39,244 nt of DNA from Defluviitaleaceae bacterium. GTDB lineage: Bacteria; Bacillota; Clostridia; Lachnospirales; UBA5962. The stretch is taken from positions 1-39,244 of the forward strand of contig WRKF01000180.1 in assembly GCA_009778165.1 (NCBI GenBank), written 5' to 3'. The translations under genes and the position numbers were made by a program. The stretch's first letter is position 1, and the number at the start of each line of letters is the position of its first letter. This document shows positions 1-8,031 of the stretch, in pieces. Below the pieces are notes generated by a model, which had not been told where the DNA came from, searched no databases, and was given only the letters and a program-made list of their open reading frames with translations.

Positions 1-306
1 GACCAAGCCACATTCCAAAGCCTGGGACGTAGCGGCATGTTGGTGAGCGGCGATACCGTAACCCGCCAAGCCGGTATATCATCGCTGGTGCGCCTGTTTG
101 AGGTGCGTGTGGGGCAGCCTGTAACCGTTTTCCCAACTCTTGCAACAAGCTCCTTTGACGATATGGGTACGGTTGCACCGCTGTTTCAACAAAACCTGTT
201 GCGTGCCGAAGCACTGGGCTTTTTCACCGATACCACGGTAAACCCAAATGGAACAATGACATTTGGTGATGTGATACATATTTTGGATATAATATTGGGT
301 TCATAG
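1..306 (+). CDS. S-layer-homology (SLH) domain protein, C-terminal end (5' truncated by window)
   Basis: The reading frame is open from base 1 and stops with TAG at 304-306, so only the last 101 residues are present. They look like the end of one SLH repeat (TRQAGISSLVRLFEV) and a following one (SSFDDMGTVAPLF, then ALGFFTDTTVNPNGTMTFGDV). The FxD opening and the NPNGTMT turn are typical of SLH repeats. SLH domains bind pyruvylated secondary cell-wall polymer and hold proteins on the outside of Gram-positive cells. What the rest of the protein does cannot be seen. Divergence from the consensus makes the family call good but not certain. Confidence 0.7.
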   Translation, partial: DQATFQSLGRSGMLVSGDTVTRQAGISSLVRLFEVRVGQPVTVFPTLATSSFDDMGTVAPLFQQNLLRAEALGFFTDTTVNPNGTMTFGDVIHILDIILGS

Positions 307-316
307 AACCTGATAT

Positions 317-366
317 AAAAAAAACCACACCAACCAAGCCCTCTAATAGTTATGTGGAGGGCTTGG
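317..366 (-). terminator. Probable intrinsic terminator for the minus-strand Rpn-like gene
   Basis: Arms CCAAGCCCTC (334-343) and GAGGGCTTGG (357-366) pair perfectly. Read on the minus strand, the hairpin is followed by a short GT-rich stretch and then eight T (A-run at 317-324 on the plus strand). There is no T-run in the plus direction, so it mainly serves minus-strand transcripts. Confidence 0.55.
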
Positions 367-407
367 TGTGTATGTGGGGTGGGAAAACGAATATGTTTTT
401 AACTTTG

Positions 408-464
408 ACATCAAAACGCCCACCAAGAGCGTGATAAAATCAGTCTTTGTGGGCGTTTTGATGT
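408..464. terminator. 16-bp perfect inverted repeat between convergent genes
   Basis: ACATCAAAACGCCCAC (408-423) and its exact reverse complement (449-464) flank a 25-nt loop. On the plus strand it is followed by TTCATTTT, a weak U-rich tail. It lies between the SLH gene and the convergent Rpn-like gene and probably ends plus-strand transcription. The lack of a clean T-run keeps the call tentative. Confidence 0.5.
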
Positions 465-482
465 TTCATTTTCTAAAACAAG

Positions 483-1616
483 TTACTGGATTTGCTTTTT
501 TAATTCAGCTAGTCGGGTTTCTGTTATTCCTGCATTTTTCCGCATAGCTTCAATCGCTTGAGAAGGAACAGCATTTTGAATAGCCGTGATTATCATCTCT
601 TCTTGTGCTTTTTTCTTCTCTTCTTGTGCTTTTTCCTTCTCCGCTTGTACCGCTTTCTGCTCTCGCCGTTTCATGTGCTCTCGAAACTGCTCAAACTCAT
701 TTTTCCGATCTTCTTGTGCTTTTTCCTTCTCCGCTTGTGCCGCTTTCTGCTCTCGCCGTTTCATGTACTCTCGGAACTGCTCCATCTCATTTTTCCGATT
801 TAAGGCATCATTTACAAACTCGTTAGGGGCTACGGCTTTTCTTACTTCATCTGCTAATTCTAATGCTATTGGGTTGGCTACTGCTTGCATACGGATTACC
901 TCCTCCTGCTCGTTTATTTTTGCTCTAAAGATACAACATAAATCCCATAAATCATGGTAGGCTTTTGGTAAATCTGCTTTCGTATAATCGCCCATTTTAG
1001 GCAGTTCAATATAATATTCCGAATACTTTTCTGCCAAAAATGTTTCTCGGCTTTCATATTCTGCTCTTACGATTCGAGAGCAAAACATTTTTCTGTTTTC
1101 CAATTCCGGCAATCTAAAATCCAAAATATTTATGGTTATTACATCGGGGGCTTCGGTATAATCTTCACCCATATTAAAGTTTATTCTCATGGCGTTGCCA
1201 TGTGTTAATGTGCCACGGACGGCATAGCCTTCCTGCTTTTTTCGTTGGGCTTCGATGGCAATGCTAATCATCTTTCCCCAACCTGTTAAATCGCCTATCA
1301 TGCCACGCCCAAGCACATCAAACAGAGATAGGTCTTGTACCCTTGTTTGCTCAATAGGCGGTATGGGGTCAAGGTTGTGGATTTTTTTAACGGCGTTACC
1401 TATGCCTGTGATTATATGCTTATTTTTATTATTGGCAAATGTAGCCATAAATACACGATCATTCATCAAGGCTAGATTTTGCCTGGCTTCGTCAATTTCC
1501 TGTTGGGTGTATTGGCGTTTTGGCAGATTAATAATTTGTATAAAGGCTTCGTCAAAATTGTTTGCCTGCGGTGGTAAATTTTCATTTTGTTTTGTTATGT
1601 CTGTGTTCACAGGCAT
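483..1616 (-). CDS. Rpn-family / PD-(D/E)XK nuclease family putative transposase with duplicated charged C-terminal tail
   Basis: This 377-residue protein resembles the Rpn (recombination-promoting nuclease) group of PD-(D/E)XK proteins. The N-terminal half has the NDRVFMATF segment, GDLTGWGKMISIAIEAQRKK (strand with the E-x-Q/K active-site pattern) and DVITINILDFRLPE, a typical Rpn core strand. The C-terminal third is a charged, probably coiled-coil region. There a 30-residue unit rich in Lys, Arg, Glu and Gln occurs twice (about residues 273-302 and 303-332), encoded by an exact 90-bp period. The start is ATG at 1614-1616, with AGGAG four bases upstream; an in-frame GTG one codon earlier sits too close to that site. 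A TTGACA/TAAAAT promoter precedes it. Rpn proteins stimulate RecA-independent recombination in E. coli and some act as defence nucleases. No flanking terminal repeats were seen, so transposition is not implied. Confidence 0.75.
   Translation of the reverse strand: MPVNTDITKQNENLPPQANNFDEAFIQIINLPKRQYTQQEIDEARQNLALMNDRVFMATFANNKNKHIITGIGNAVKKIHNLDPIPPIEQTRVQDLSLFDVLGRGMIGDLTGWGKMISIAIEAQRKKQEGYAVRGTLTHGNAMRINFNMGEDYTEAPDVITINILDFRLPELENRKMFCSRIVRAEYESRETFLAEKYSEYYIELPKMGDYTKADLPKAYHDLWDLCCIFRAKINEQEEVIRMQAVANPIALELADEVRKAVAPNEFVNDALNRKNEMEQFREYMKRREQKAAQAEKEKAQEDRKNEFEQFREHMKRREQKAVQAEKEKAQEEKKKAQEEMIITAIQNAVPSQAIEAMRKNAGITETRLAELKKQIQ
620..799. repeat. 90-bp tandem duplication inside the Rpn-like gene
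   Basis: Two adjacent 90-bp units (620-709 and 710-799) differ at only a few positions. Each encodes the same 30-residue charged segment, so the duplication stays in frame. The high identity points to a fairly recent event. Confidence 0.9.
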
Positions 1617-1667
1617 CACGCTCCTATGGTTATTTTAAATGGTTATCCATTAATGCTATATATTAAT

Positions 1668-1696
1668 ATTTTAATGCGTATTTTAATATGTGTCAA
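1668..1696 (-). promoter_or_regulatory. Sigma-A promoter of the Rpn-like gene
   Basis: On the minus strand TTGACA (1691-1696) and TAAAAT (1668-1673) are separated by 17 bases. The -10 ends about 50 bases upstream of the ATG. The match to consensus is 11 of 12. Confidence 0.75.
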
Positions 1697-1883
1697 GCAC
1701 GAATGTAATGATTTTTTTATATGTTATATGCATATATTTACGCCTAAATTTCATCCCAACATTTTTTGTAGAGTTGTGCAATGTTGCTTTTTGTGATATA
1801 CTTGCGTACATTGATTTATTGATTTCTCTATTAGGGTTTGTTACGTATAGCACAAATACACAAAAGCTGTTTTACGAAAGGAT

Positions 1884-2315
1884 GTGAATGGCTTGATATA
1901 CAAAAACAATAAAATACAAAAAGGCTTTACACTTATAGAAGTTATTTTGGTCGTTGTTATTGTAGTTATAATAGGATCCATTGGCACTACGATGCTTAAC
2001 AACATGATGAACCAGCAAAGGCAAACAGCAACACGGATCGAGGCTCAGATTGTGGTAGAGGCGGTGAATTCATTTAATATTCTGCTTCCGCCGACGCATA
2101 ACCGCAGGATAGACACCGTTGCAGGTCTGCACTTTGACAATTACGGGCGTATAGATTTAAACACAACACATATAGATGGGGCTTTAATAGCACAAGACTT
2201 ATCTGTAACTATAACTCCAAGGAGTGTGCCTGAAATAATACATTGGATAGGCATAGAAAATGATCCGTTTGACGGCATTTCATTTCTTGTTCTTTTAGAT
2301 ACCCCTGTTAACTAA
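1884..2315 (+). CDS. Type IV prepilin / pseudopilin-like protein (orphan)
   Basis: The 143-residue protein has a short basic leader, then KG|FTLIEVILVVVIVVIIG. This is the class III prepilin signal: cleavage after Gly14, methylated Phe, Glu at +5, then a hydrophobic helix. The rest is a small globular domain with no recognised family. Such proteins are processed by PilD-type peptidase and assembled into type IV pili or competence or secretion pseudopili. The start given is GTG at 1884; its GAAAGGA site is only one base away. TTG at 1893, ten bases from the same site, may be the real start. No pilus ATPase, platform or peptidase gene is nearby. A strong terminator follows, so it looks like a single-gene unit. 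Confidence 0.75.
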   Translation: MNGLIYKNNKIQKGFTLIEVILVVVIVVIIGSIGTTMLNNMMNQQRQTATRIEAQIVVEAVNSFNILLPPTHNRRIDTVAGLHFDNYGRIDLNTTHIDGALIAQDLSVTITPRSVPEIIHWIGIENDPFDGISFLVLLDTPVN

Positions 2316-2329
2316 CAATAGAATCATCT

Positions 2330-2377
2330 CCCACAAATGTTTGAATTACACAAAAGCCTAACATTTGTGGGTTTTTT
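2330..2377 (+). terminator. Intrinsic terminator after the prepilin gene
   Basis: CCCACAAATGTT (2330-2341) pairs with AACATTTGTGGG (2360-2371) and is followed by six T. It lies 15 bases after the prepilin stop codon and 25 bases before the convergent asnB stop. Confidence 0.9.
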
Positions 2378-2395
2378 CTGAAATCTATCTGAAAT

Positions 2396-4198
2396 CTATT
2401 TAAAATACTGCTCGTACCAAACTAAAAACATGTATACTGTCCATATTTTGCGACTGTTGTCTACTTTGCCGCTTTTGTGTTGCTCCAATAGTTTAATTAG
2501 CTCATCTGTATTAAAAAACTGACCGGAGCTTGCAAATGCCGCTTTTACTTTGCTGTAATATTTCTCTTCTTTTAGCCATATACGGATAGGGACGGGAAAG
2601 CCCAACTTTTTTTTATCTGCTACACTTTTGTTGAGATATTTTTCAGCACTTTGCCTAAAGGCGAATTTTGTGCTTTTTTTGTATACCCTGTGATTGGTAG
2701 GCAGAGTTCTAGCAACATCAAACACCTCTTTATCTACATAAGGCACACGAACCTCTAAACTGTGAGCCATACTCATTTTGTCTGCTTTTAACAAAATATC
2801 CCCAACAAGCCACAAATGTATATCCAAAAATTGCATTTTAGTTATGTCGTCATATTTTTGAGCCTGCTTATAAATTGGGGCTGTAACATCATCTACGCTC
2901 ACTTTGCCCTTATTTTTCAAAACTTTGCTCCGTTCTTCTTGGGTAAAAATTTTGGCATTGCCTATAAAACGCTGTTCCAAAGTTTGACTTCCTCTTATAA
3001 TATAGTTTCTACCTTTAAAGCCGGGGGCTTTTTTTGCAATGCCCGCCAAAACCTTACGCAAAGGCATAGGCAACCACCGAATTGGTTTCAGTGCCGACGG
3101 CTCTTTGTATATATTGTAACCACCAAAAAACTCGTCTGCACCCTCACCGCTTATAACCCCTTTAACATGATCCTTTGCTATTTGGCTAACAAAATACAAA
3201 GCAATCGCAGAAGCATCTGCTAAAGGCTCGTCCATATGATATTGTATGTTTGGCAATTGCTCCCAATATTCCTTTGTTGTAATAACTTTGCTGTAATTTG
3301 TAAGCCCGTGTTTTTGGGAGAGTGTTTGTGCATAATCTATCTCGTTATAATCTTCATAATCGAACCCCACCGTAAATGTTTTTTTGCCCCCAAACCGTGC
3401 CGCAAGCAAACTAGAATCTACCCCACTCGACAAAAAAGAGCCGATTTCAACATCGCTAACTTTATGATAATCAATAGAATCTCCAATTATTTTATCTATT
3501 TCATCTACAGATTGCTCCAACGGTTTATTTTGAGGCACAAAATCTACAGTATAGTATTTTTGGGTTAACAACTTGCCGTTGTGGTACGTTAAATAATGCC
3601 CCGGCATCAGTTTATATACGTTTTCAAAAAAAGTTTCCTCCAACGCAGAATATTGAAAAGTCAAATAATTTGCCAAAGCATTGTGATTTACTTGTTTTTC
3701 AAAACCCGGATAATGAGTTATTGCCTTTATCTCCGATGCAAAAACGAACTCTCCATTTACCTCTGTATAATAAAAAGGTTTTATGCCAAAAAAATCCCTG
3801 GCAGCAAAAATTTTGCCCGTATTAATTTCGTAAATAACAAAGGCAAACATACCCCGCAAATGGTCTAAGAGCTTTTCTTTATAGTCCTCGTATAGATGCA
3901 AAATAACTTCTGTGTCAGATTTGGTGGCAAATCGATGCCCGTTTTTTATTAAACTGTCACGCAAATGCCCAAAATTGTAAATTTCGCCATTAAACAAGAT
4001 AACGATAGAACGATCCTCGTTAAACATGGGTTGGCTACCCTCCCCTAAATCCAAAAAGCTAAGGCGACGAAAACCAAGGGTTATATTGTCGTCTTTATAA
4101 TAACCGCAATCGTCGGGGCCTCTATGCTTTATAGCATCTGTCATTTTTTGTATTGTACTGTCCTGTGAAGTGCCTGTAAAGCCGCAAATACCACACAT
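2396..4198 (-). CDS. asnB: Asparagine synthetase (glutamine-hydrolysing)
   Basis: This 600-residue class II glutamine amidotransferase makes asparagine from aspartate, glutamine and ATP. The start was set at the ATG of MCGICGFTG (4196-4198), because Cys2 becomes the N-terminal nucleophile after Met removal. AAGGAG lies eight to nine bases upstream; an open frame extends 37 codons further but lacks this logic. The N-terminal glutaminase domain carries RHRGPDD-like (KHRGPDDCG) and FNGEIYN motifs. The synthetase domain has the PP-loop SSGVDSS and the SGEGADEFFGGY motif. Length and domain order are typical of Firmicutes AsnB. It is monocistronic, with a near-consensus promoter upstream. Confidence 0.95.
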   Translation of the reverse strand: MCGICGFTGTSQDSTIQKMTDAIKHRGPDDCGYYKDDNITLGFRRLSFLDLGEGSQPMFNEDRSIVILFNGEIYNFGHLRDSLIKNGHRFATKSDTEVILHLYEDYKEKLLDHLRGMFAFVIYEINTGKIFAARDFFGIKPFYYTEVNGEFVFASEIKAITHYPGFEKQVNHNALANYLTFQYSALEETFFENVYKLMPGHYLTYHNGKLLTQKYYTVDFVPQNKPLEQSVDEIDKIIGDSIDYHKVSDVEIGSFLSSGVDSSLLAARFGGKKTFTVGFDYEDYNEIDYAQTLSQKHGLTNYSKVITTKEYWEQLPNIQYHMDEPLADASAIALYFVSQIAKDHVKGVISGEGADEFFGGYNIYKEPSALKPIRWLPMPLRKVLAGIAKKAPGFKGRNYIIRGSQTLEQRFIGNAKIFTQEERSKVLKNKGKVSVDDVTAPIYKQAQKYDDITKMQFLDIHLWLVGDILLKADKMSMAHSLEVRVPYVDKEVFDVARTLPTNHRVYKKSTKFAFRQSAEKYLNKSVADKKKLGFPVPIRIWLKEEKYYSKVKAAFASSGQFFNTDELIKLLEQHKSGKVDNSRKIWTVYMFLVWYEQYFK

Positions 4199-4249
4199 AT
4201 ATATTTTCTCCTTAAAAAAATTATAGGGCGTGTTGTTCATAACGTCGCA

Positions 4250-4278
4250 ATTATATATTATTTTTGGGTGATTGTCTA
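4250..4278 (-). promoter_or_regulatory. Sigma-A promoter of asnB
   Basis: On the minus strand TAGACA (4273-4278) and TATAAT (4250-4255) are separated by exactly 17 bases, about 50 bases upstream of the asnB ATG. Eleven of twelve bases match consensus. Confidence 0.75.
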
Positions 4279-4298
4279 TATGGCAACTCCATAATTTC

Positions 4299-4346
4299 GG
4301 CAGCTTCAAAAAAGTATAAGGACAATAAAATACGGAGCCGCTATAT
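4299..4346. repeat. Family A palindromic repeat, diverged copy
   Basis: GGCAGCTTC (4299-4307) to GGAGCCGCTATA brackets a core containing TATAAGGACAATAAAATACGG. The core matches the copy at 13510-13556 almost base for base, while the arms are diverged. It lies just upstream of the asnB promoter. Confidence 0.6.
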
Positions 4347-4468
4347 CAAAAGTGCATCAAAAAGTGTACAAAAGAACAGAAATTTTGCATTATTTTTTTG
4401 CCCTTTTTCCCAAAGGAATGATGAAGAAGATGGCGAAACATGGGGGTTTCTGTGCAAAATTAAACCCG

Positions 4469-4581
4469 TTCTGATGCGAACTAACGAAGACTCTATGAGT
4501 GACTCTATGGCTGAAGCGATGTGTGATTCATAGAGTCAGCCATAAAGTCTCACATAAAGAGTTTCATAGTTCGCATTAGAA
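4469..4581. repeat. Family C ~113-bp imperfect palindrome
   Basis: A 45-base left arm (4469-4513) and a 45-base right arm (4537-4581) are imperfect reverse complements around a 23-base loop. The ends are TTCTGATGCGAACT and AGTTCGCATTAGAA. A nested pairing between GACTCTATG (4501-4509) and CATAGAGTC (4529-4537) is also possible. A half-copy lies at 34101-34159. The whole 4199-4797 spacer holds no credible gene. It contains the asnB and rqcH promoters, a family A copy and this element. Confidence 0.8.
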
Positions 4582-4715
4582 TGAGCCAAAATTTGCTCTA
4601 AAACGCCCTTATAGCACCATCCGCCCCTTCACATTTCACCCACCAACCTCTTTTAATTTTCATCGATTTTTGGCTAGTTAATCTCCCTTTAAACCCAAAT
4701 TGAAGTTTTTAATCT

Positions 4716-4744
4716 TTGCAATCTCCTTTTGATTTTGGTATAAT
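4716..4744 (+). promoter_or_regulatory. Extended -10 promoter of rqcH
   Basis: TTGCAA (4716-4721) and TATAAT (4739-4744) are 17 bases apart. TGG precedes the -10, giving an extended TGnTATAAT element. Transcription would start about 45 bases before the ATG. Confidence 0.8.
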
Positions 4745-4797
4745 AGCTTAGGCAAGATAAAAATATAAGTCTATATAGGAGGTGAAAACAGTTAAAG

Positions 4798-6528
4798 ATG
4801 TTAGATGGAATAATAGTCGCAAACATAAAGCATGAGTTATGTCGGATTGTGGGCGGTCGCATAGACAAAATTTATCAACCAAACAAAGACGAGATTGTTT
4901 TAACGGTTCGTGCCGGTGGGGCAAACCATAAACTTATACTAAGTGCAAACGCTACAGCCCCCCGCATACATTTCACAAAAGAATCGTTTGAAAACCCCGC
5001 ATCGCCTCCAATGTTTTGTATGCAGTTACGCAAGCATATTAGCGGTCGAATCGTGTCCGTTACCCAACCAAATTTTGACCGCATAATAGAAATTCAAATA
5101 GAATCTGCCGACGAGCTAAAATATATAACCACAAAACGGCTAATAATAGAAATTATGGGAAAGCACTCCAACATAATCTTGGTTAACGATAAAAATATTA
5201 TCATAAACTCTATTAAGCATATAAACAGTACAGTAAGCTCTGTGCGAGAGGTTATGCCGGGCAAACCATATGCTCCACCTCCCAACCAAAACAAAACCAA
5301 TTTTTTGGAGCTTGAAAAAGAAATACTAAAACAAGGAATGAAAAACCATTCCGAAAATGCACACACTGCCATTTACAAAACCTTTACCGGCATTAGCCCC
5401 AAAATAGCTGCTTTGGTTTGCACCAAAGCAAATGTTGATCCGGACTTTGCCGCAGATAGCGAAAAAATAGACTTCATCTATTCCGAACTTGAAAATTTGA
5501 AAGAAGATATAATAAATGCACGTTTTTCACCTTATGTTGTGGTAAACAAAGAGAACAAAAAAAATATTAAGGCTATCCATACCATTTACCCTTGGGCATA
5601 TAGTGGGTTTGAGCTAAAATATTTTGAAGACATATCTGCCGCAATAGAATATTTTTATATACAAAGAGAGCAGAATTACCGCATTACCCAAAAAACGGCC
5701 GATTTGCGTAAATTGGTACAACAAACTTTATCTCGAAACATAAAAAAACAAGAGAAATTTTTTATTAACCTTAAAGAAATAAAAAACAGAGACGAGCTAA
5801 AGTTATACGGAGAGCTGATTACAGCCAATATACACGCAATTGAAAAGGGTGTAACATCATTTACAACCCCAAATTTTTATGCAGAAAATATGGAAGACAT
5901 AAAAATCCAAATAGACCCTACGTTAAGCCCCGCAGAAAATGCCCAACAATATTTCAAACAATACAACAAACAAAAACGCTCATATACCGCAACGATTGAG
6001 CAGATAAAAGAAAGCGAGGCAGAGCAAAACTATTTGGAAAGTGTGCTGGCTACTCTGCAAGGGGATTTGAATCAAAAAGAAATAGAGGAAATACGCGAGG
6101 AGTTGGTGGAACAAAAAATACTCAAAAAACGCAACAAAACCAAAGATTCCGGCAAAAGCCTTAACACAAAGTCGCAGCCCCTGAAGTTTGTGTCTATGGA
6201 CGGGTTTGTGATTTTTGTGGGGAAAAACAACAAACAGAACGATACCATAACCACAAACGCCCAAAGAAGTGATATGTGGTTACACACAAAAGACATACCC
6301 GGTTCCCACGTTATAATAAAATCTGAAGGCAAAGAAATACCGGACACCACAATAACCCAGGCCGCAAAATTGGCTGCATATTATTCTGCCGGAGTAAACA
6401 GCAACTTGGTAGCAGTAGACTATACTCAAAAAAAATATGTAAAAAAACCAAATGGTGCAAAACCCGGCATGGTTATATACACACATCATAAAACTGCATT
6501 TGTAGAGCCTGTAGCAAATGTCGTTTAA
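4798..6528 (+). CDS. rqcH: RqcH, ribosome quality control factor (NFACT / Rqc2 family; formerly FbpA-like)
   Basis: The 576-residue protein is a bacterial Rqc2 homologue. It binds stalled 50S subunits carrying peptidyl-tRNA and recruits tRNA-Ala to add C-terminal alanine tails that mark the nascent chain for degradation. NFACT-N covers about residues 1-140 (MLDGIIVANIKHEL; PRIHFT; PPMFCMQLRKH). The Asp-Arg pair in PNFDRIIEI (D94, R95) corresponds to the conserved DR motif needed for tailing. A long coiled-coil middle follows, then NFACT-R at about 450-570 with SDMWLHTKDIPGSHVII. AGGAGG lies 15 bases before the ATG, rather far, but no other in-frame start fits better. It has its own promoter and ends 15 bases from the convergent trmR-like gene. 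Confidence 0.93.
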   Translation: MLDGIIVANIKHELCRIVGGRIDKIYQPNKDEIVLTVRAGGANHKLILSANATAPRIHFTKESFENPASPPMFCMQLRKHISGRIVSVTQPNFDRIIEIQIESADELKYITTKRLIIEIMGKHSNIILVNDKNIIINSIKHINSTVSSVREVMPGKPYAPPPNQNKTNFLELEKEILKQGMKNHSENAHTAIYKTFTGISPKIAALVCTKANVDPDFAADSEKIDFIYSELENLKEDIINARFSPYVVVNKENKKNIKAIHTIYPWAYSGFELKYFEDISAAIEYFYIQREQNYRITQKTADLRKLVQQTLSRNIKKQEKFFINLKEIKNRDELKLYGELITANIHAIEKGVTSFTTPNFYAENMEDIKIQIDPTLSPAENAQQYFKQYNKQKRSYTATIEQIKESEAEQNYLESVLATLQGDLNQKEIEEIREELVEQKILKKRNKTKDSGKSLNTKSQPLKFVSMDGFVIFVGKNNKQNDTITTNAQRSDMWLHTKDIPGSHVIIKSEGKEIPDTTITQAAKLAAYYSAGVNSNLVAVDYTQKKYVKKPNGAKPGMVIYTHHKTAFVEPVANVV

Positions 6529-6543
6529 CATATTCAAACATAT

Positions 6544-7155
6544 TCAAACCCTAACACTCAACCCTATACCATCACCAATGGGCAATATTGTTGTTTCCAA
6601 CTGCGGGGTAGTCGTTATGGCTTCTATAAACTGCTGCATGTTGTTGTATATTGTACGCATACGTTTTTCTATTGTGTTGTAGTCTTTGCCAGCCAGCTGT
6701 AGCAGATTGTCAGATATTAACGTCCCGCCCATATTCAAAAGGCGCAATATATGGGGCAAAAAATTTATATATTGCCCTTTTGCCGCATCCAAAAATATCA
6801 AATCGTAGGTGTTGTCCATATTTTCCAGGGCGTAAAGTGCATTTTCTTCTATCAATTCTATTTTGTGGGCCACATTGTATTGGTCAAAATGAAATTTCGC
6901 CTTATCTATCATCATTTTATGGCGTTCTATCGTCGTTATATGTATATCCTCTATATATTTTGCCATAAGCATAGTGGAAAACCCAATACATGTGCCAATT
7001 TCCAACACTTTTTTTGGCTGTTTCATAGCCAAAATAGTTGTTAAAAACCGTGTTGTTTCTTTTTTTGCTATGGGAAAATCTAAATGGGAAGCTCGTAGGT
7101 TAGCTAACCATTTTTCCTCTGTATACAGATTATTTAAATAGTTTTTTTGGATCAT
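6544..7155 (-). CDS. trmR: O-methyltransferase, TrmR-like (tRNA 5-hydroxyuridine methyltransferase)
   Basis: This 203-residue class I SAM-dependent methyltransferase belongs to the family 3 O-methyltransferases. In Firmicutes one member, TrmR, methylates 5-hydroxyuridine in the tRNA wobble position. Motif I is VLEIGTCIGFSTMLMA, the acidic residue after strand 2 is in TTIERH, and the metal-binding segment is FLDAAKGQY with ISDNLL further on. The start was placed at MIQKNYLN because GAGGAA lies six bases upstream. A 30-codon in-frame extension has no ribosome site and overlaps the preceding small gene. The substrate assignment rests on family knowledge and on the adjacent small membrane gene. 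Confidence 0.8.
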   Translation of the reverse strand: MIQKNYLNNLYTEEKWLANLRASHLDFPIAKKETTRFLTTILAMKQPKKVLEIGTCIGFSTMLMAKYIEDIHITTIERHKMMIDKAKFHFDQYNVAHKIELIEENALYALENMDNTYDLIFLDAAKGQYINFLPHILRLLNMGGTLISDNLLQLAGKDYNTIEKRMRTIYNNMQQFIEAITTTPQLETTILPIGDGIGLSVRV

Positions 7156-7186
7156 TGGAATTCCTCGGATACCTATTTCAAAGCCT

Positions 7187-7351
7187 CTATCCGTCCATTT
7201 CGTCGCTTTCTTCCGCCAAAGAATCCTGCATAAAATTTCTGCCAAAGTCGAATGCTTGGCGAGTTACACTTATGCCAACCTGCACAAGAATGGCGATAAT
7301 TATAATGTTGATAAGTATATATAATACGTGTCTAACTAAATTTCTTGCCAC
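7187..7351 (-). CDS. 54-residue small membrane protein, resembling the N-terminus of MltG-like proteins
   Basis: A strong GGAGGTG site precedes a GTG start at 7349-7351, and the frame runs 54 codons to TAG. The protein has a basic N-terminus, one membrane helix (about residues 9-28, rich in Ile), then a RQAFDFGRNF segment and an acidic tail. The AFDFG motif just after the helix recalls the short MltG/YceG-like proteins often found next to trmR in Clostridia. The periplasmic LysM-like part is missing here. It may be a minimal family member or a remnant cut short by the TAG. It ends 31 bases before the methyltransferase start, so the two are probably cotranscribed. Confidence 0.6.
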   Translation of the reverse strand: MARNLVRHVLYILINIIIIAILVQVGISVTRQAFDFGRNFMQDSLAEESDEMDG

Positions 7352-7411
7352 GCTCCACCTCCAAGATTATCCTGTTTTAAAAACAATGAACGTGTGGTTT
7401 CAGGTTTCAAA

Positions 7412-7990
7412 CTAAACTTGTTTGGGGAATATCCTGCTTACAACAAAATATTGAAAACAGAAACCTATAATACCAACAAAAAAGCTAATAACCACAGTAA
7501 GCCAACTTGACGGAACGTCAATTACTATCCCAAAATTGTTGTGTACTAACAGCAACGCCCCCAGCCATGTGGTAATAAATATTGTTATAACTCTTTCATA
7601 TTTATAATTAGCTATGGCAAGCACCATAGAAACAACTCCGGATACCGCAATAATTATAGGAAAAGAAATTACGGCAGATGCAATCAAGGCAAGGTAAATA
7701 CACAACCCCAAAGAGAGTATCCCCAAAGATACCCCCTTTAAGTATTGGTAATGGAAAAAATTAAAAAAACCAAAAACAATGGCCAATGTGATACCGTTTA
7801 TATAGGACAACAAAGTGCTTTGTATAACAAAACCAATAAGAAAGCCCAAAACAAAGCCAAAGGTAACTCCTAAAAGCAAATAAACTACCCTTATTAATTT
7901 GTGGCCTAAAATGTACAATACAACGCCTGTAACGGCAAGTATAATCTCAAGTATGCTTGCAATCCCAAACAAAAAAGCTAATACTTCCAT
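7412..7990 (-). CDS. Polytopic membrane protein, TM198/DUF4203-like
   Basis: The 192 residues are almost entirely hydrophobic, with about six to seven membrane helices, starting at the N-terminus. Glycine-rich helices (LLLGVTFGFVLGFLIGF) and the layout resemble the TM7S3/TM198-like (DUF4203) family, whose function in bacteria is unknown. The ribosome site is weak: AGGGAAA about 13 bases upstream of the ATG. It follows rseP by 41 bases on the same strand and is probably transcribed with the envelope cluster. The family assignment is tentative. Confidence 0.5.
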   Translation of the reverse strand: MEVLAFLFGIASILEIILAVTGVVLYILGHKLIRVVYLLLGVTFGFVLGFLIGFVIQSTLLSYINGITLAIVFGFFNFFHYQYLKGVSLGILSLGLCIYLALIASAVISFPIIIAVSGVVSMVLAIANYKYERVITIFITTWLGALLLVHNNFGIVIDVPSSWLTVVISFFVGIIGFCFQYFVVSRIFPKQV

Positions 7991-8031
7991 AAATTTTTAT
8001 TTTTCCCTATTATTTTCCACTAAAACAGCCT

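Noticed and set aside
558-960. Three overlapping plus-strand frames rich in Ser, Phe, Cys and Leu opposite the Rpn-like gene
   Set aside because: They are the antisense of the duplicated charged tail, with no ribosome site and no family likeness.
483-1616. Complete insertion sequence around the Rpn-like gene
   Set aside because: The family is often labelled transposase, but no terminal inverted repeats or target duplications were found at its edges.
4264-4533. 89-residue plus-strand frame in the asnB-rqcH spacer
   Set aside because: It runs through family A and C palindromes, has no ribosome site and no recognisable protein features.
6544-7245. Longer start for the TrmR-like methyltransferase at 7245
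   Set aside because: The extension has no ribosome site, is unlike the family and overlaps the 54-residue gene in another frame.
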